Positions 49,148 through 57,751 of a stretch of DNA of 64,000 bases are shown here, piece by piece. The notes under the pieces are model-generated. The model was not told the origin of the DNA and searched no databases. It saw nothing but the letters and a program-made list of their open reading frames with translations. The stretch lies in contig JAJDCQ010000108.1 of assembly GCA_029260755.1 (NCBI GenBank), forward strand, positions 1 to 64,000. The letters run 5' to 3'. Position numbers and translations under genes: made by a program. Within the stretch, counting starts at the first letter, position 1. The number at the start of each line of letters is the position of its first letter. Origin of the DNA: Planctomycetota bacterium. GTDB taxonomy: Bacteria; Planctomycetota; J058; JAJDCQ01.

Positions 49148-51898
49148 ATGTCATCGCTTCGATTTCCCTTCGCGCCGGCGGCTCTGCTGCTCGGCGCGTC
49201 GCTCCTCGGCTGCGCCGCGCCGGCGCCGACCGACCTCGAGATCGTCCGCCGCCCGACCGGGCGCCCCGCCGCGCCGGACGCCGCCGCTCCCGAGCCTCCG
49301 GACGCCTCCCGGACGGCGACCGCCCCGGCCGACTCGCCCGACGCTCCGCCCCCTCCGATCCCCGGCGCCGCGGGTCATCCCGCCCTCGAGGAGTGGACCC
49401 AGGAGCGCCGGCGCCGCTCCTCGGAGGCCCGCGCCGTCGCCGAGCACTACCACGACGTCGGCATGCGCTTCTATCGGCAGCTCGACTACCGCGAGGCCGC
49501 GCGGAACTTCCAGATCGCCCACGAGGCCGATCCGAGCTACGCCCCCGCCGAGCAGCAGCTCGTCCTGACGCAGGTCATGATGGGCGTCCGCGACCGGACG
49601 TTCGAGCCGACCGCCGCGAGGCTCGCGGAGCAGCGCGAGGTGCTGATCCAGCAGCGTCAGATCGAGGTCGAGCGCACCCTCCATCGCGGGCGGATCCACC
49701 TCGAGGCCGCCGAGCACGACCGCGCGATCGAGCACTTCGAGCGGGTGCTCGAGCAGCTCGCCTGGTTCCACCTCCGCCTCGAGGACAAAGACGAGCTCGC
49801 CGCCGCGGCCCGGCGCGGCCTCGATGAGGCCAACGCCCGTCGTCGCGACACCGACCTCGCGCGGAAGGAGGCGCAGCGACGCCGGGCGGCCTCGCTCGCC
49901 GATGCCGAGGTCGCGCGGGTCCGCGATCGCGATGTGCGCAAGGTGGCGACCCTGCTCCGGCGCGCTCTCGACCAGCTGCGGAACACCCGACTCCAGCAGG
50001 CGGAGGAGACCCTCGACGAGGTCCTCTCGATCGACCCCGATCACTCGATGGCGCATCGGCTGCGCGCCGACGCCATCCGGGCCCGCCACGTCGATGACGC
50101 CCACCGCCTGATCGTCGAGGACACCGAGCAGCGGACCCGGGACGCCGAGAGCACCCTCGCGATCTCCGTCCCCTACTCCGACCCGATCCGCTGGGCCGAT
50201 GACGACCGCTGGCGGATCTCCTCGTCCCGCGGGCAGGGCATCGCCCTTGCCGCCCGCGAGACGCCGCCCTGGATCCGGAGCTACGAGCGCGTCCTCGAGA
50301 CGCGGAAGGTCACCCTCAACTTCCCCGACACGCCGCTCTCGGACGTCGTCGACTTCCTCCAGGACATCACCGGCCTCAACATCACGATCGCGAGCGCGAT
50401 CGACGGCGATGACCTCTCGATCTCGCTCACCCTCCGCGACATCCGGCTCGGCGACGCGCTCGCGATCATCCTCGAGCAGGTCGGTCTCGCCCGGAGCTTC
50501 TCCGACGGCACCCTGCTGATAACCGAGCCCGAGGCGGCCGTCGGCGACCTCTTCTTCGACGTCCTCGACGTCCAGGACATCCTCGCCAGCCCGCGCGACT
50601 TCGAGGGCCCGACCGTCCAGCTCGCGGGCGATGGGGCGGGCGGGGGCGGCGCTTCCGGAGGGTCCGGCGCCGGGACCCTCGTCTTCGACGACGAGGACGA
50701 CGGCTCCGAGAGCGCGTTCGGCGCCGATGAGCTGCTCGACCTCATCGAGCAGTCGCTCCCCGACGAGGCGCTCGATCCCGAGGGCAGCTCGATCGAGATC
50801 CATCGGGGCCAGCTCCTCCTGAACGGGACCCGCGAGGTGCACGACGAGGTCCGGCGCCTCCTCGTCGAGCTACGCAAGAACGCCGGGCTCTTCGTCCTGG
50901 TCGAGACGAAGTTCATCGTCATCCACGACGACTTCCTCCAGGACTTCGGGATCGACTACCGCGGCCTCGGTCTGGGCAACCCCAGCTTCGGGACGCCGCT
51001 CGAGTTCGTCCCGAGCCCGACCGGCCACCAGCGCGGCCAGCCCGGTGCGTTCGCGGACGACGTCGGCGGCACCCGGACGATCCCGAGCAACCCCGGCACG
51101 CGCATCGGCCCGCAGGGGGTGAACAACCCGCTCATCGGGCCCGACAACGTCGGGTTCCGTCAGCAGAACGTGTTCGAGCGCGGCGCCCCGTTCCTGAACG
51201 GGATGCGCCTCAATCCGATCGCCCAGGCCGGGCTCCAGCAAGGTCTCTCGCTCCAGACGGCGATCCTCGAGCCGTTCCAGCTCAACGCGATCCTCACCGC
51301 CGAGCGCGAGATGCACCGGGATCGGATCGTGAACGCCCCGATCGTGGTCGCGGGCGACCGCCAGCGCGTCCACACCGCCGTCGTCACGCAGCGCGCCTAC
51401 ATCGCCGACTTCGAGCTGAGCTCGGGCGGGACGGGCCTCGCGATCGCCGAGGTCGCCGACCCGATCGTCGAGGTCTTCCAGGAGGGCGTCGTCCTCGACG
51501 TCCGGCCGACGATCCACCACGACCGCAAGTACATCACCCTCGACCTCCGCCCGACCCTCGCCACGCTGGTCGGCGGCGACTTCACCCAGATCCCGGTCAA
51601 CCTGGGCACGATCTCGATGGCCGCGATCAACGTCAACATCGAGGTGCCCGCGATCCAGCTCTCCGAGGCCTTCACCTCGGTCACGATCCCCGACGGCGGC
51701 TCGGCCCTCGTCGGAGGCTTCCGTCAGTTCGACGAGCGGATCCTCCGCAGCTCGACCCCGTTCCTCGACTCGATCCCGCTGGTGAACGTCCTCGGGCGCC
51801 GCGAGGGCGAGCTCCGCGAGACCGAGAGCCTGCTGGTCCTGGTGACCGCGCGGATCCTGGACGTCCGGGCCGAGGAGAGGAAGCGCTACGGCCGCTGA
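49148..51898 (+). CDS. Secretin-family outer-membrane lipoprotein 2 (paralogue of secretin 1)
   Basis: 916 aa; ATG at 49148 follows GGAGAGGA. Signal with lipobox LLGC, Pro/Ala-rich linker, TPR-like helices (about 95-320), short N-domain (KVTLNFPDTPLSDVVDFLQD), Gly/Ser spacer and C-terminal secretin domain with VTIPDGGSALVGGFRQFDER and RETESLLVLVTARIL. From about residue 380 to the end it is nearly colinear with secretin 1, with long identical blocks such as DFGIDYRGLGLGNPSFGTPL; the N-terminal third is more diverged. The pattern indicates duplication followed by divergence of the periplasmic part, which usually selects the partner. No pilus or type II genes are nearby. Confidence 0.85.
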   Translation: MSSLRFPFAPAALLLGASLLGCAAPAPTDLEIVRRPTGRPAAPDAAAPEPPDASRTATAPADSPDAPPPPIPGAAGHPALEEWTQERRRRSSEARAVAEHYHDVGMRFYRQLDYREAARNFQIAHEADPSYAPAEQQLVLTQVMMGVRDRTFEPTAARLAEQREVLIQQRQIEVERTLHRGRIHLEAAEHDRAIEHFERVLEQLAWFHLRLEDKDELAAAARRGLDEANARRRDTDLARKEAQRRRAASLADAEVARVRDRDVRKVATLLRRALDQLRNTRLQQAEETLDEVLSIDPDHSMAHRLRADAIRARHVDDAHRLIVEDTEQRTRDAESTLAISVPYSDPIRWADDDRWRISSSRGQGIALAARETPPWIRSYERVLETRKVTLNFPDTPLSDVVDFLQDITGLNITIASAIDGDDLSISLTLRDIRLGDALAIILEQVGLARSFSDGTLLITEPEAAVGDLFFDVLDVQDILASPRDFEGPTVQLAGDGAGGGGASGGSGAGTLVFDDEDDGSESAFGADELLDLIEQSLPDEALDPEGSSIEIHRGQLLLNGTREVHDEVRRLLVELRKNAGLFVLVETKFIVIHDDFLQDFGIDYRGLGLGNPSFGTPLEFVPSPTGHQRGQPGAFADDVGGTRTIPSNPGTRIGPQGVNNPLIGPDNVGFRQQNVFERGAPFLNGMRLNPIAQAGLQQGLSLQTAILEPFQLNAILTAEREMHRDRIVNAPIVVAGDRQRVHTAVVTQRAYIADFELSSGGTGLAIAEVADPIVEVFQEGVVLDVRPTIHHDRKYITLDLRPTLATLVGGDFTQIPVNLGTISMAAINVNIEVPAIQLSEAFTSVTIPDGGSALVGGFRQFDERILRSSTPFLDSIPLVNVLGRREGELRETESLLVLVTARILDVRAEERKRYGR

Positions 51899-51924
51899 CC
51901 CCGGATGACCCCCTTTTCATCGTT

Positions 51925-51986
51925 CCCGGGAGGCGGGGCTCCTCCGTCCCGCGTTCGCGTCCTCTCCGTTCTCCCCGCCTCCCGGG
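51925..51986 (+). terminator. Long-stem hairpin after secretin 2
   Basis: CCCGGGAGGCGGGG (51925-51938) and CCCCGCCTCCCGGG (51973-51986) form a perfect 14-bp stem with a 34-nt loop. It begins 27 bp after the secretin stop and precedes the HAD promoter; only a short CCTTTC follows, so the type of termination is uncertain. Confidence 0.6.
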
Positions 51987-52020
51987 GGCGACCTTTCACC
52001 GACCTGTCACGGCGCTCGCC

Positions 52021-52048
52021 TTGTCACGGGACCGACTGCGTATAGAAT
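52021..52048 (+). promoter_or_regulatory. Predicted sigma70 promoter of the HAD gene
   Basis: TTGTCA (52021-52026), 16 bp, TAGAAT (52043-52048). The predicted start of transcription near 52055 leaves a leader of about 23 nt before the GTG at 52078. Confidence 0.5.
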
Positions 52049-52077
52049 GGATCCGGGCCCTGGAACGGAGCGTCGTC

Positions 52078-52878
52078 GTGAGCGTCAGCCGCGATCTCAA
52101 GGCGATCTTCTTCGACATCGACGACACCCTGTTCTCGACGTTTCAGTTCGCCGAGCGGGCTCGTCGTGCCGCCGTCGACGCGATGTGCAACGTCGGGCTC
52201 AAGATGGACGCCGACGAGGTCATGGCCGAGCTCCGCGAGGTCGTCGCCGAGTTCAGCAGCAACTTCGATCACCACTTCGACAAGCTGCTCCTCCGCATCC
52301 CGCGCCGCCACTACAAGGGCGTCAACCCGACCGTGATCGTCGCGGCGGGCGTCGTCGCCTACCACGACACCAAGATGCGGGAGCTCGCCCCCTTCGAGGA
52401 CGCCGTGATCCTGCTCCGGCGCCTCGCCCGGACGGGGCTGCTCCTCGGCGTGATCAGCGCCGGCCTCCAGGTGAAGCAGGCCGAGAAGATCCTCCGGCTC
52501 GGCCTGTACGAGTACATGACGCCGAACGCGATCTTCATCTCGGATCAGATCGGGATCAACAAGCCCAACCCCAAGCTCTATCGCCGCGCCTGCAGCGACC
52601 TCAACCTGCGCCCGGCCGAGTGCATGGTCGTGGGCGACAACCCGACCCACGACATCGACCCGCCGAACCAGATCGGCATGGTCACCGTCCGCCACCGCCG
52701 CTCGGGGAAGTACACCGACGTCGACGGCGCGACCGAGCCCGACTTCGAGATCCGGGACTTCATGGAGCTCCAGCAGATCCTGGAGAAGGAGTTCCGGCTC
52801 CGGCTCACCGACCCCGAGATCGACGGCGCGCCCCGCTCCCCGAGCCCGATCCTCTCGCCGACCGTCGCCGACGATTGA
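52078..52878 (+). CDS. HAD-superfamily (subfamily IA) phosphatase
   Basis: 266 aa from GTG at 52078 with GGAACGGAG upstream; an earlier in-frame GTG or TTG would run into the promoter. HAD motifs are all present: AIFFDIDDTLFST (motif I, nucleophile and acid/base Asp), GVISAGLQVK (motif II), INKPNPKLYRRA (motif III Lys) and VVGDNPTHDIDPPNQIGM (motif IV). A helical cap lies between motifs I and II (about 25-110). The layout is like the TIGR02253-type HAD proteins that are common in archaea. The substrate is unknown. The C-terminal 20 residues are a Pro/Ser-rich tail. Confidence 0.85.
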   Translation: MSVSRDLKAIFFDIDDTLFSTFQFAERARRAAVDAMCNVGLKMDADEVMAELREVVAEFSSNFDHHFDKLLLRIPRRHYKGVNPTVIVAAGVVAYHDTKMRELAPFEDAVILLRRLARTGLLLGVISAGLQVKQAEKILRLGLYEYMTPNAIFISDQIGINKPNPKLYRRACSDLNLRPAECMVVGDNPTHDIDPPNQIGMVTVRHRRSGKYTDVDGATEPDFEIRDFMELQQILEKEFRLRLTDPEIDGAPRSPSPILSPTVADD

Positions 52879-52968
52879 TCGAGCCAACCGGTCTGGCCGC
52901 TTGCGTCGGCCCGGGCACCTCAACTTCCCCTAACGCACGAACGATCACGCGGCGCGGAGCCGCGTTCG

Positions 52969-52997
52969 TTGACTTGGCCGACGGCAGCGCCTAGAAT
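52969..52997 (+). promoter_or_regulatory. Sigma70-type promoter of the nuo operon
   Basis: TTGACT (52969-52974), 17 bp, TAGAAT (52992-52997). This is the best promoter match in the window. Predicted transcription begins near 53004, leaving a leader of about 128 nt before nuoA. Confidence 0.65.
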
Positions 52998-53009
52998 GCG
53001 GCGCCGAGG

Positions 53010-53027
53010 TTGTGAAATCTGTCACAA
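53010..53027 (+). promoter_or_regulatory. CRP/FNR-type palindrome in the nuo leader
   Basis: TTGTGAAATCTGTCACAA has perfect six-base arms TTGTGA and TCACAA with a 6-bp spacer, containing the canonical TGTGA-N6-TCACA of CRP-family sites. Its centre is about 14 bp downstream of the predicted transcription start, a position where a bound regulator would normally repress. Confidence 0.55.
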
Positions 53028-53131
53028 TCTCCCCCAGAGCCCGATGGATCAGGGCCTTGGGGCCGTCAGGGCGCGTCGAGCGCCACCCCTCCCGTCGCAC
53101 GATCGGCGGGAGCGCGAGGAGCGGTCACGGT

Positions 53132-53485
53132 ATGGAGTCCTACGCCCCGCTCGCCCTCTTCGCCGTCCTCCTCATCGTCATGCCGACGTCGATGATCGTG
53201 CTGAGCCGCCTGCTCGGCCCGCGGCGCGAGACCGAGGTCAAGGGCGACCCCTACGAGTGCGGCGTTCCGACGTGGATGGGGGCGCGCAACCGCTTCAGCG
53301 TGCACTTCTATCTCGTCGCGATCCTCTTCATCCTCTTCGACCTCGAGACCGTGTTCCTGATCCCGTGGGCGATCGTCTACAAGTCCATCGGTGCGGTCGC
53401 GCTCGTCGAGATGGGGTTCTTCCTGGCGGTCCTCGGGCTGGCGCTCGTCTATGTCTGGCGGCGCCGCGGCCTCGAGTGGGAGTGA
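53132..53485 (+). CDS. nuoA: NADH-quinone oxidoreductase subunit A
   Basis: 117 aa. ATG at 53132 follows GAGGAG; an upstream in-frame ATG at 53012 lies inside the leader and is unlikely. Three membrane helices are expected and seen (APLALFAVLLIVMPTSMIVL; FYLVAILFILFDLETVFLIP; VEMGFFLAVLGLALVYVW). The loop KGDPYECGVPTWMGARNRFS carries the conserved YECG Cys that lies near the quinone site. First gene of the complex I operon; its stop is 4 bp before nuoB. Confidence 0.93.
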   Translation: MESYAPLALFAVLLIVMPTSMIVLSRLLGPRRETEVKGDPYECGVPTWMGARNRFSVHFYLVAILFILFDLETVFLIPWAIVYKSIGAVALVEMGFFLAVLGLALVYVWRRRGLEWE

Positions 53486-53489
53486 CGAC

Positions 53490-53965
<476 letters not shown>

Positions 53966-53969
<4 letters not shown>

Positions 53970-54496
53970 GCAGAGAGCCAGACGCCGCCCGCGCCCGCGC
54001 CCGCGAGATCGCCCTCCGGGTCGGCAACCGCTTCGTCGAGGCGGCCGTCCTCGTCGGCGAGGCCGGCGGCACCACGACCATGACGGTGCCGCGCGACCAC
54101 GCGATCCCGATCCTGGAGGCGCTCCGCGTCGCCGGCTTCGACTACCTCGTCGACGTCACTGCCCACGACACCCTCAAGCTCGAGGAGCCCGGCGAGGAGC
54201 GCTTCTGCGTCCACTGGATCGTCCACGCCTATGGCCTCGACGCGCGGATCCACGTCCGGGCGTGGGTGCCCGAGGACGACCCGAGGGTCGAGACCGCCAG
54301 CGTCCTCTGGAAGGCCGCCCTCTGGGGCGAGCGCGAGTGCTACGACATGTACGGGATCGAGTTCGACGGTCACCCCGACCTCCGACGGATCCTCATGCCC
54401 GAGGACTTCGGCGCGTTCCCTCTCCGGAAGGACTACCCCCTCAAGGGTCGCGGCGAGCGGGACAACTTCCCCGTCATCACCCGGGACAAGGCGTAG
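53966..54496 (+). CDS. nuoC: NADH-quinone oxidoreductase subunit C
   Basis: 176 aa, separate from nuoD (fused in E. coli). Signature ASVLWKAALWGERECYDMYG and RRILMPEDFGAFPLRKDYPL are the 30-kDa subunit motif. The ATG at 53966 overlaps the nuoB stop; nuoD begins 2 bp after its stop. It helps form the quinone-end module of the peripheral arm. Confidence 0.94.
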
Positions 54497-54498
54497 CG

Positions 54499-55776
54499 AT
54501 GGCTGACGACTACCGAGAGCCCGTCTCCACCGGCCTCGCCCCCGCCGCCGCCCTCCCCTACGCGGAGTTCGGCGACCGGGCGATCTCCCTCGAGCCCGGC
54601 GTCGGCGGACGCACGATGGTGCTCAACTTCGGGCCGCAGCACCCGGCGACCCACGGGACGCTCCGGGTGGTCCTCGAGCTCGACGGCGAGATCGTGCGGC
54701 GCTGCGACCCCGAGATCGGCTTCCTCCACACCGGCTTCGAGAAGCTCGGCGAGTTCCGGACGCTGAACCAGTTCATCACGGTCACCGACCGGATGAACTA
54801 CATGTCGGCCATGAACAACAACGTCGGCTTCGCGATCGCGTGCGAGGAGATGCTCGAGCTCGAGATCCCCGAGCGGGCACAGCTCATCCGCGTGATCATG
54901 TGCGAGCTCGGCCGGATCGCCGACCACATCCTGTGCGTCGGCCTCCAGGCGATGGACCTCGGCGCCTTCTCCGTCATGCTGTGGAGCTTCATCGAGCGCG
55001 AGAAGCTCTACGACATCTTCGAGATGACGAGCGGCGGTCGGCTGACCACCTCGTACGGCCGGGTCGGCGGGCTCGCCTTCGACCTGCCCGACGACGTCGT
55101 CCCGCGGATCCGCGACTTCCTCGAGAAGGTGCCGGCCGTCATCGATGAGATCGAGAAGATGCTCATCGGCAACCGGATCTTCCGCGACCGCACGATCGGC
55201 GTCGGCGTCCTCCCGCGCGAGGCAGCGATCAGCCACGGCGTCACCGGCCCGATGCTGCGGGCGACGGGCGTCGCCCGCGACCTGCGTCGCGATCGGCCCT
55301 ACTCGGGCTACGAGACGTTCGACTTCGAGGTGCCCGTCCGGAACGACGGCGACTGCTTTGCCCGCTTCGAGATCCGGCTGGCCGAGATGCGCGAGGCGGT
55401 GTCGATCTCGCTCCAGGCGATCGAGCGCCTCCGCCCCGGGCCGTTCAACGCGCTCGACCACAAGGTCACCCTCCCGGACAAGGACGACGTCTACACGAAG
55501 ATGGAGTCGTTGATCCATCACTTCATGCTCACGATGCCCGGCCACGGCCCCGAGGTGCCCAAGGGCGAGTTCTACTCGGCCACCGAGAGCCCCAACGGCG
55601 AGCTCGGCTGGCTCATCGTGAGCGACGGAACCGCGATCCCGTACCGGGTTCGCGTCCGCCCGCCGTCGTACTACAACTACTCCTCCATCGCGGTGATGGT
55701 CGAGGGCGGGCTCATCAGCGACCTCGTCGCGGTCCTCTCCAGCTTGAACATCATCGCGGGCGAGCTGGACCGCTGA
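54499..55776 (+). CDS. nuoD: NADH-quinone oxidoreductase subunit D
   Basis: 425 aa, the 49-kDa-type subunit related to NiFe-hydrogenase large subunits. It forms the quinone cavity with NuoB: LNFGPQHPATHGTLRVVLEL holds the conserved quinone-site His, and FLHTGFEKLGEF, MSAMNNNVGFAIACEEML and RGEFYSATESPNGELG-like KGEFYSATESPNGELGWLIV are family blocks. The C-terminus ends ELDR as usual. Start ATG at 54499 after a 2-bp gap from nuoC. Confidence 0.95.
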   Translation: MADDYREPVSTGLAPAAALPYAEFGDRAISLEPGVGGRTMVLNFGPQHPATHGTLRVVLELDGEIVRRCDPEIGFLHTGFEKLGEFRTLNQFITVTDRMNYMSAMNNNVGFAIACEEMLELEIPERAQLIRVIMCELGRIADHILCVGLQAMDLGAFSVMLWSFIEREKLYDIFEMTSGGRLTTSYGRVGGLAFDLPDDVVPRIRDFLEKVPAVIDEIEKMLIGNRIFRDRTIGVGVLPREAAISHGVTGPMLRATGVARDLRRDRPYSGYETFDFEVPVRNDGDCFARFEIRLAEMREAVSISLQAIERLRPGPFNALDHKVTLPDKDDVYTKMESLIHHFMLTMPGHGPEVPKGEFYSATESPNGELGWLIVSDGTAIPYRVRVRPPSYYNYSSIAVMVEGGLISDLVAVLSSLNIIAGELDR

Positions 55777-55801
55777 CGCTCCCGAGGGGGGGTCGAGACT
55801 C

Positions 55802-56329
55802 GTGAGCAGAGAGCTCTCACCGGAGGCGCAGAAGGAGTTCGACTGGCTCGTCACGCGCTATCCGCAGCGCGAGGCGGCCATGCTCCCGACCCTGCGCCTG
55901 ATCGAGCGCGAGTTCGGGTGCATCGACCCCGAGGGCATGAAGCTCTGCGCGCAGCTCATCGGCTGCTCGCCGGCCAAGGTCTTCGGCGTCGTCACCTTCT
56001 ACACCCACTACAAGCGCGAGACCGACGGCGAGAACGTCGTCTACGTGTGCGGCACCCTGCCCTGCGCCCTGCGCGGGTCGGACGCCCTCGCCGACTACCT
56101 CTGCGACCGCGTCGGGATCGGCCTCGGCGAGACGACCGAGGATCGCAAGATCACGATCAAGAAGGTCGAGTGCCTCGCCCTCTGCGACCAGGCGCCGGTC
56201 TGCCAGGTCGAGGACGTCGACTGGCTCCGCGTCAGCAAGGAGAAGGCCGACGAGATGCTCGAGTCGCTCGGCATCCCGAAGCGCGAGACGGCCGGCGCGG
56301 CCGCCGGCGGCGAGGAGAAGAGGTCGTGA
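55802..56329 (+). CDS. nuoE: NADH-quinone oxidoreductase subunit E
   Basis: 175 aa from GTG at 55802, preceded by GAGGGGGGG. A thioredoxin-fold protein carrying [2Fe-2S] cluster N1a; ligands are in VCGTLPCALRG (C-x4-C) and VECLALCDQAPVCQ (C-x3-C). PAKVFGVVTFYTHYK is the family motif of the helical part. It belongs to the NADH-dehydrogenase module with NuoF and NuoG, a bacterial trait. The stop overlaps the nuoF start (GTGA). Confidence 0.94.
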   Translation: MSRELSPEAQKEFDWLVTRYPQREAAMLPTLRLIEREFGCIDPEGMKLCAQLIGCSPAKVFGVVTFYTHYKRETDGENVVYVCGTLPCALRGSDALADYLCDRVGIGLGETTEDRKITIKKVECLALCDQAPVCQVEDVDWLRVSKEKADEMLESLGIPKRETAGAAAGGEEKRS

Positions 56330-57657
56330 GCGCGATCAGCAAGCCGAGCGACACCCTCGCCTTCGAGCCGGTCCTCACCCGCTACATCGGGAAGAAGGAC
56401 AGCCACACCCTCGACTTCTACCTCTCGCACGGCGGCTACGACGCGGCCAAGCGGGTCGTCCGGGACTACAAGCCCGACGAGGTCATCGACGCGGTCAAGA
56501 AGAGCGGGCTGCGCGGCCGCGGCGGCGCGGGCTTCCCGTGCGGGCTCAAGTGGAGCTTCGTCCCGAAGAAGACCGACAAGCCGAAGTACCTCGTCTGCAA
56601 CGCCGACGAGAGCGAGCCGGGCACCTTCAAGGATCGGGTCATCAACGAGGAGGATCCCCACCAGCTCCTCGAGGGGATCCTCATCACGTGCTGGGCGGTC
56701 GGGATCGAGACCGCCTACATCTACATCCGCGGCGAGATGTGGCGGGGCGCCCAGCGCCTCAAGGCCGCGATCGACGAGGCCTACGCCAAGGGCTACCTCG
56801 GCAAGAAGATCTTCGGCAAGAAGTTCAACCTCGACGTCACCGTCCACCGCGGAGCGGGCGCCTACATCTGCGGCGAGGAGACGGGGATGCTGAGCTCGCT
56901 CGAGGGCGGGCGCGGATACCCGAAGCTGAAGCCGCCCTTCCCGGCGGTCGAGGGCCTCTTCCGCTGCCCGACGGTCGTGAACAACGTCGAGACGCTCGCG
57001 AACCTGCCCCACATCTTCAACCGCGGGATCGAGTGGTACCGATCGATCGGGACCGAGGAGAGCCCCGGTCCGAAGCTCTTCTGCGTCAGCGGGCACGTGA
57101 ACAAGCCCGGCGTCTACGAGCGCCCCCTCGGGATCCCACTCCGCGAGCTCATCTACGACGTGTGCGGCGGCATCCCCGGCGACCGCGGCATCCGGGCCGT
57201 GATCCCCGGCGGCAGCTCCGCCCCGTTCCTCGGCCCCGACGAGCTCGACACGCCGATGAGCTACGAGGGCCTCAAGGACGCCGGCAGCATGCTCGGCAGC
57301 GCGGGGGTGATCGTCCTCGACGACACGACCGACCTCCTGAGCGCGCTGCTCAACGTGGGCAAGTTCTACCACCACGAGAGCTGCGGCCAGTGCACCCCGT
57401 GTCGGGAGGGCTGCGGCTGGGTCGAGAAGATCCTCCAGCGGATGCACGACGGCCGCGGCCGCTCCGAGGACATCGACCTCGTCGACGAGATCTGCAATCA
57501 GATGGTCGGCAAGACGATCTGCGTCCTCTCGGACGCGCTCGCGATGCCGGCCCAGAGCGTGCTGAAGAAGTTCCGACCCGAGCTCGAGAAGCTCATCGCC
57601 CAGGGACGGCCGGACGTTCTCTGCGAGCTCGCGCGCGAGCCGAGCCCCGCACTGTGA
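56326..57657 (+). CDS. nuoF: NADH-quinone oxidoreductase subunit F
   Basis: 443 aa from GTG at 56326. Binds NADH, FMN and [4Fe-4S] N3. Seen: SGLRGRGGAGFPCGLKW (Gly-rich NADH/FMN loop), LVCNADESEPGTFKDR, HRGAGAYICGEETGMLSSLE (FMN site) and HHESCGQCTPCREGCGW, three ligands of N3, with the fourth Cys in GKTICVLSDALAMP. It is followed by a 94-bp gap to nuoG. Confidence 0.95.
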   Translation: MSAISKPSDTLAFEPVLTRYIGKKDSHTLDFYLSHGGYDAAKRVVRDYKPDEVIDAVKKSGLRGRGGAGFPCGLKWSFVPKKTDKPKYLVCNADESEPGTFKDRVINEEDPHQLLEGILITCWAVGIETAYIYIRGEMWRGAQRLKAAIDEAYAKGYLGKKIFGKKFNLDVTVHRGAGAYICGEETGMLSSLEGGRGYPKLKPPFPAVEGLFRCPTVVNNVETLANLPHIFNRGIEWYRSIGTEESPGPKLFCVSGHVNKPGVYERPLGIPLRELIYDVCGGIPGDRGIRAVIPGGSSAPFLGPDELDTPMSYEGLKDAGSMLGSAGVIVLDDTTDLLSALLNVGKFYHHESCGQCTPCREGCGWVEKILQRMHDGRGRSEDIDLVDEICNQMVGKTICVLSDALAMPAQSVLKKFRPELEKLIAQGRPDVLCELAREPSPAL

Positions 57658-57751
57658 GTCCCGGAGTGGATCGGCCCGAGGAACGAGGGGCGATCCACGC
57701 AGGAAGCGAAACAAGAGGGCCAACCATGGCCCGAGCCTGGAGGATCGCTCC

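Noticed and set aside
53012..53131. N-terminal extension of NuoA from an ATG in the leader
   Set aside because: It would cover the CRP-like site and has no family similarity; ATG at 53132 has a ribosome site and fits NuoA length.
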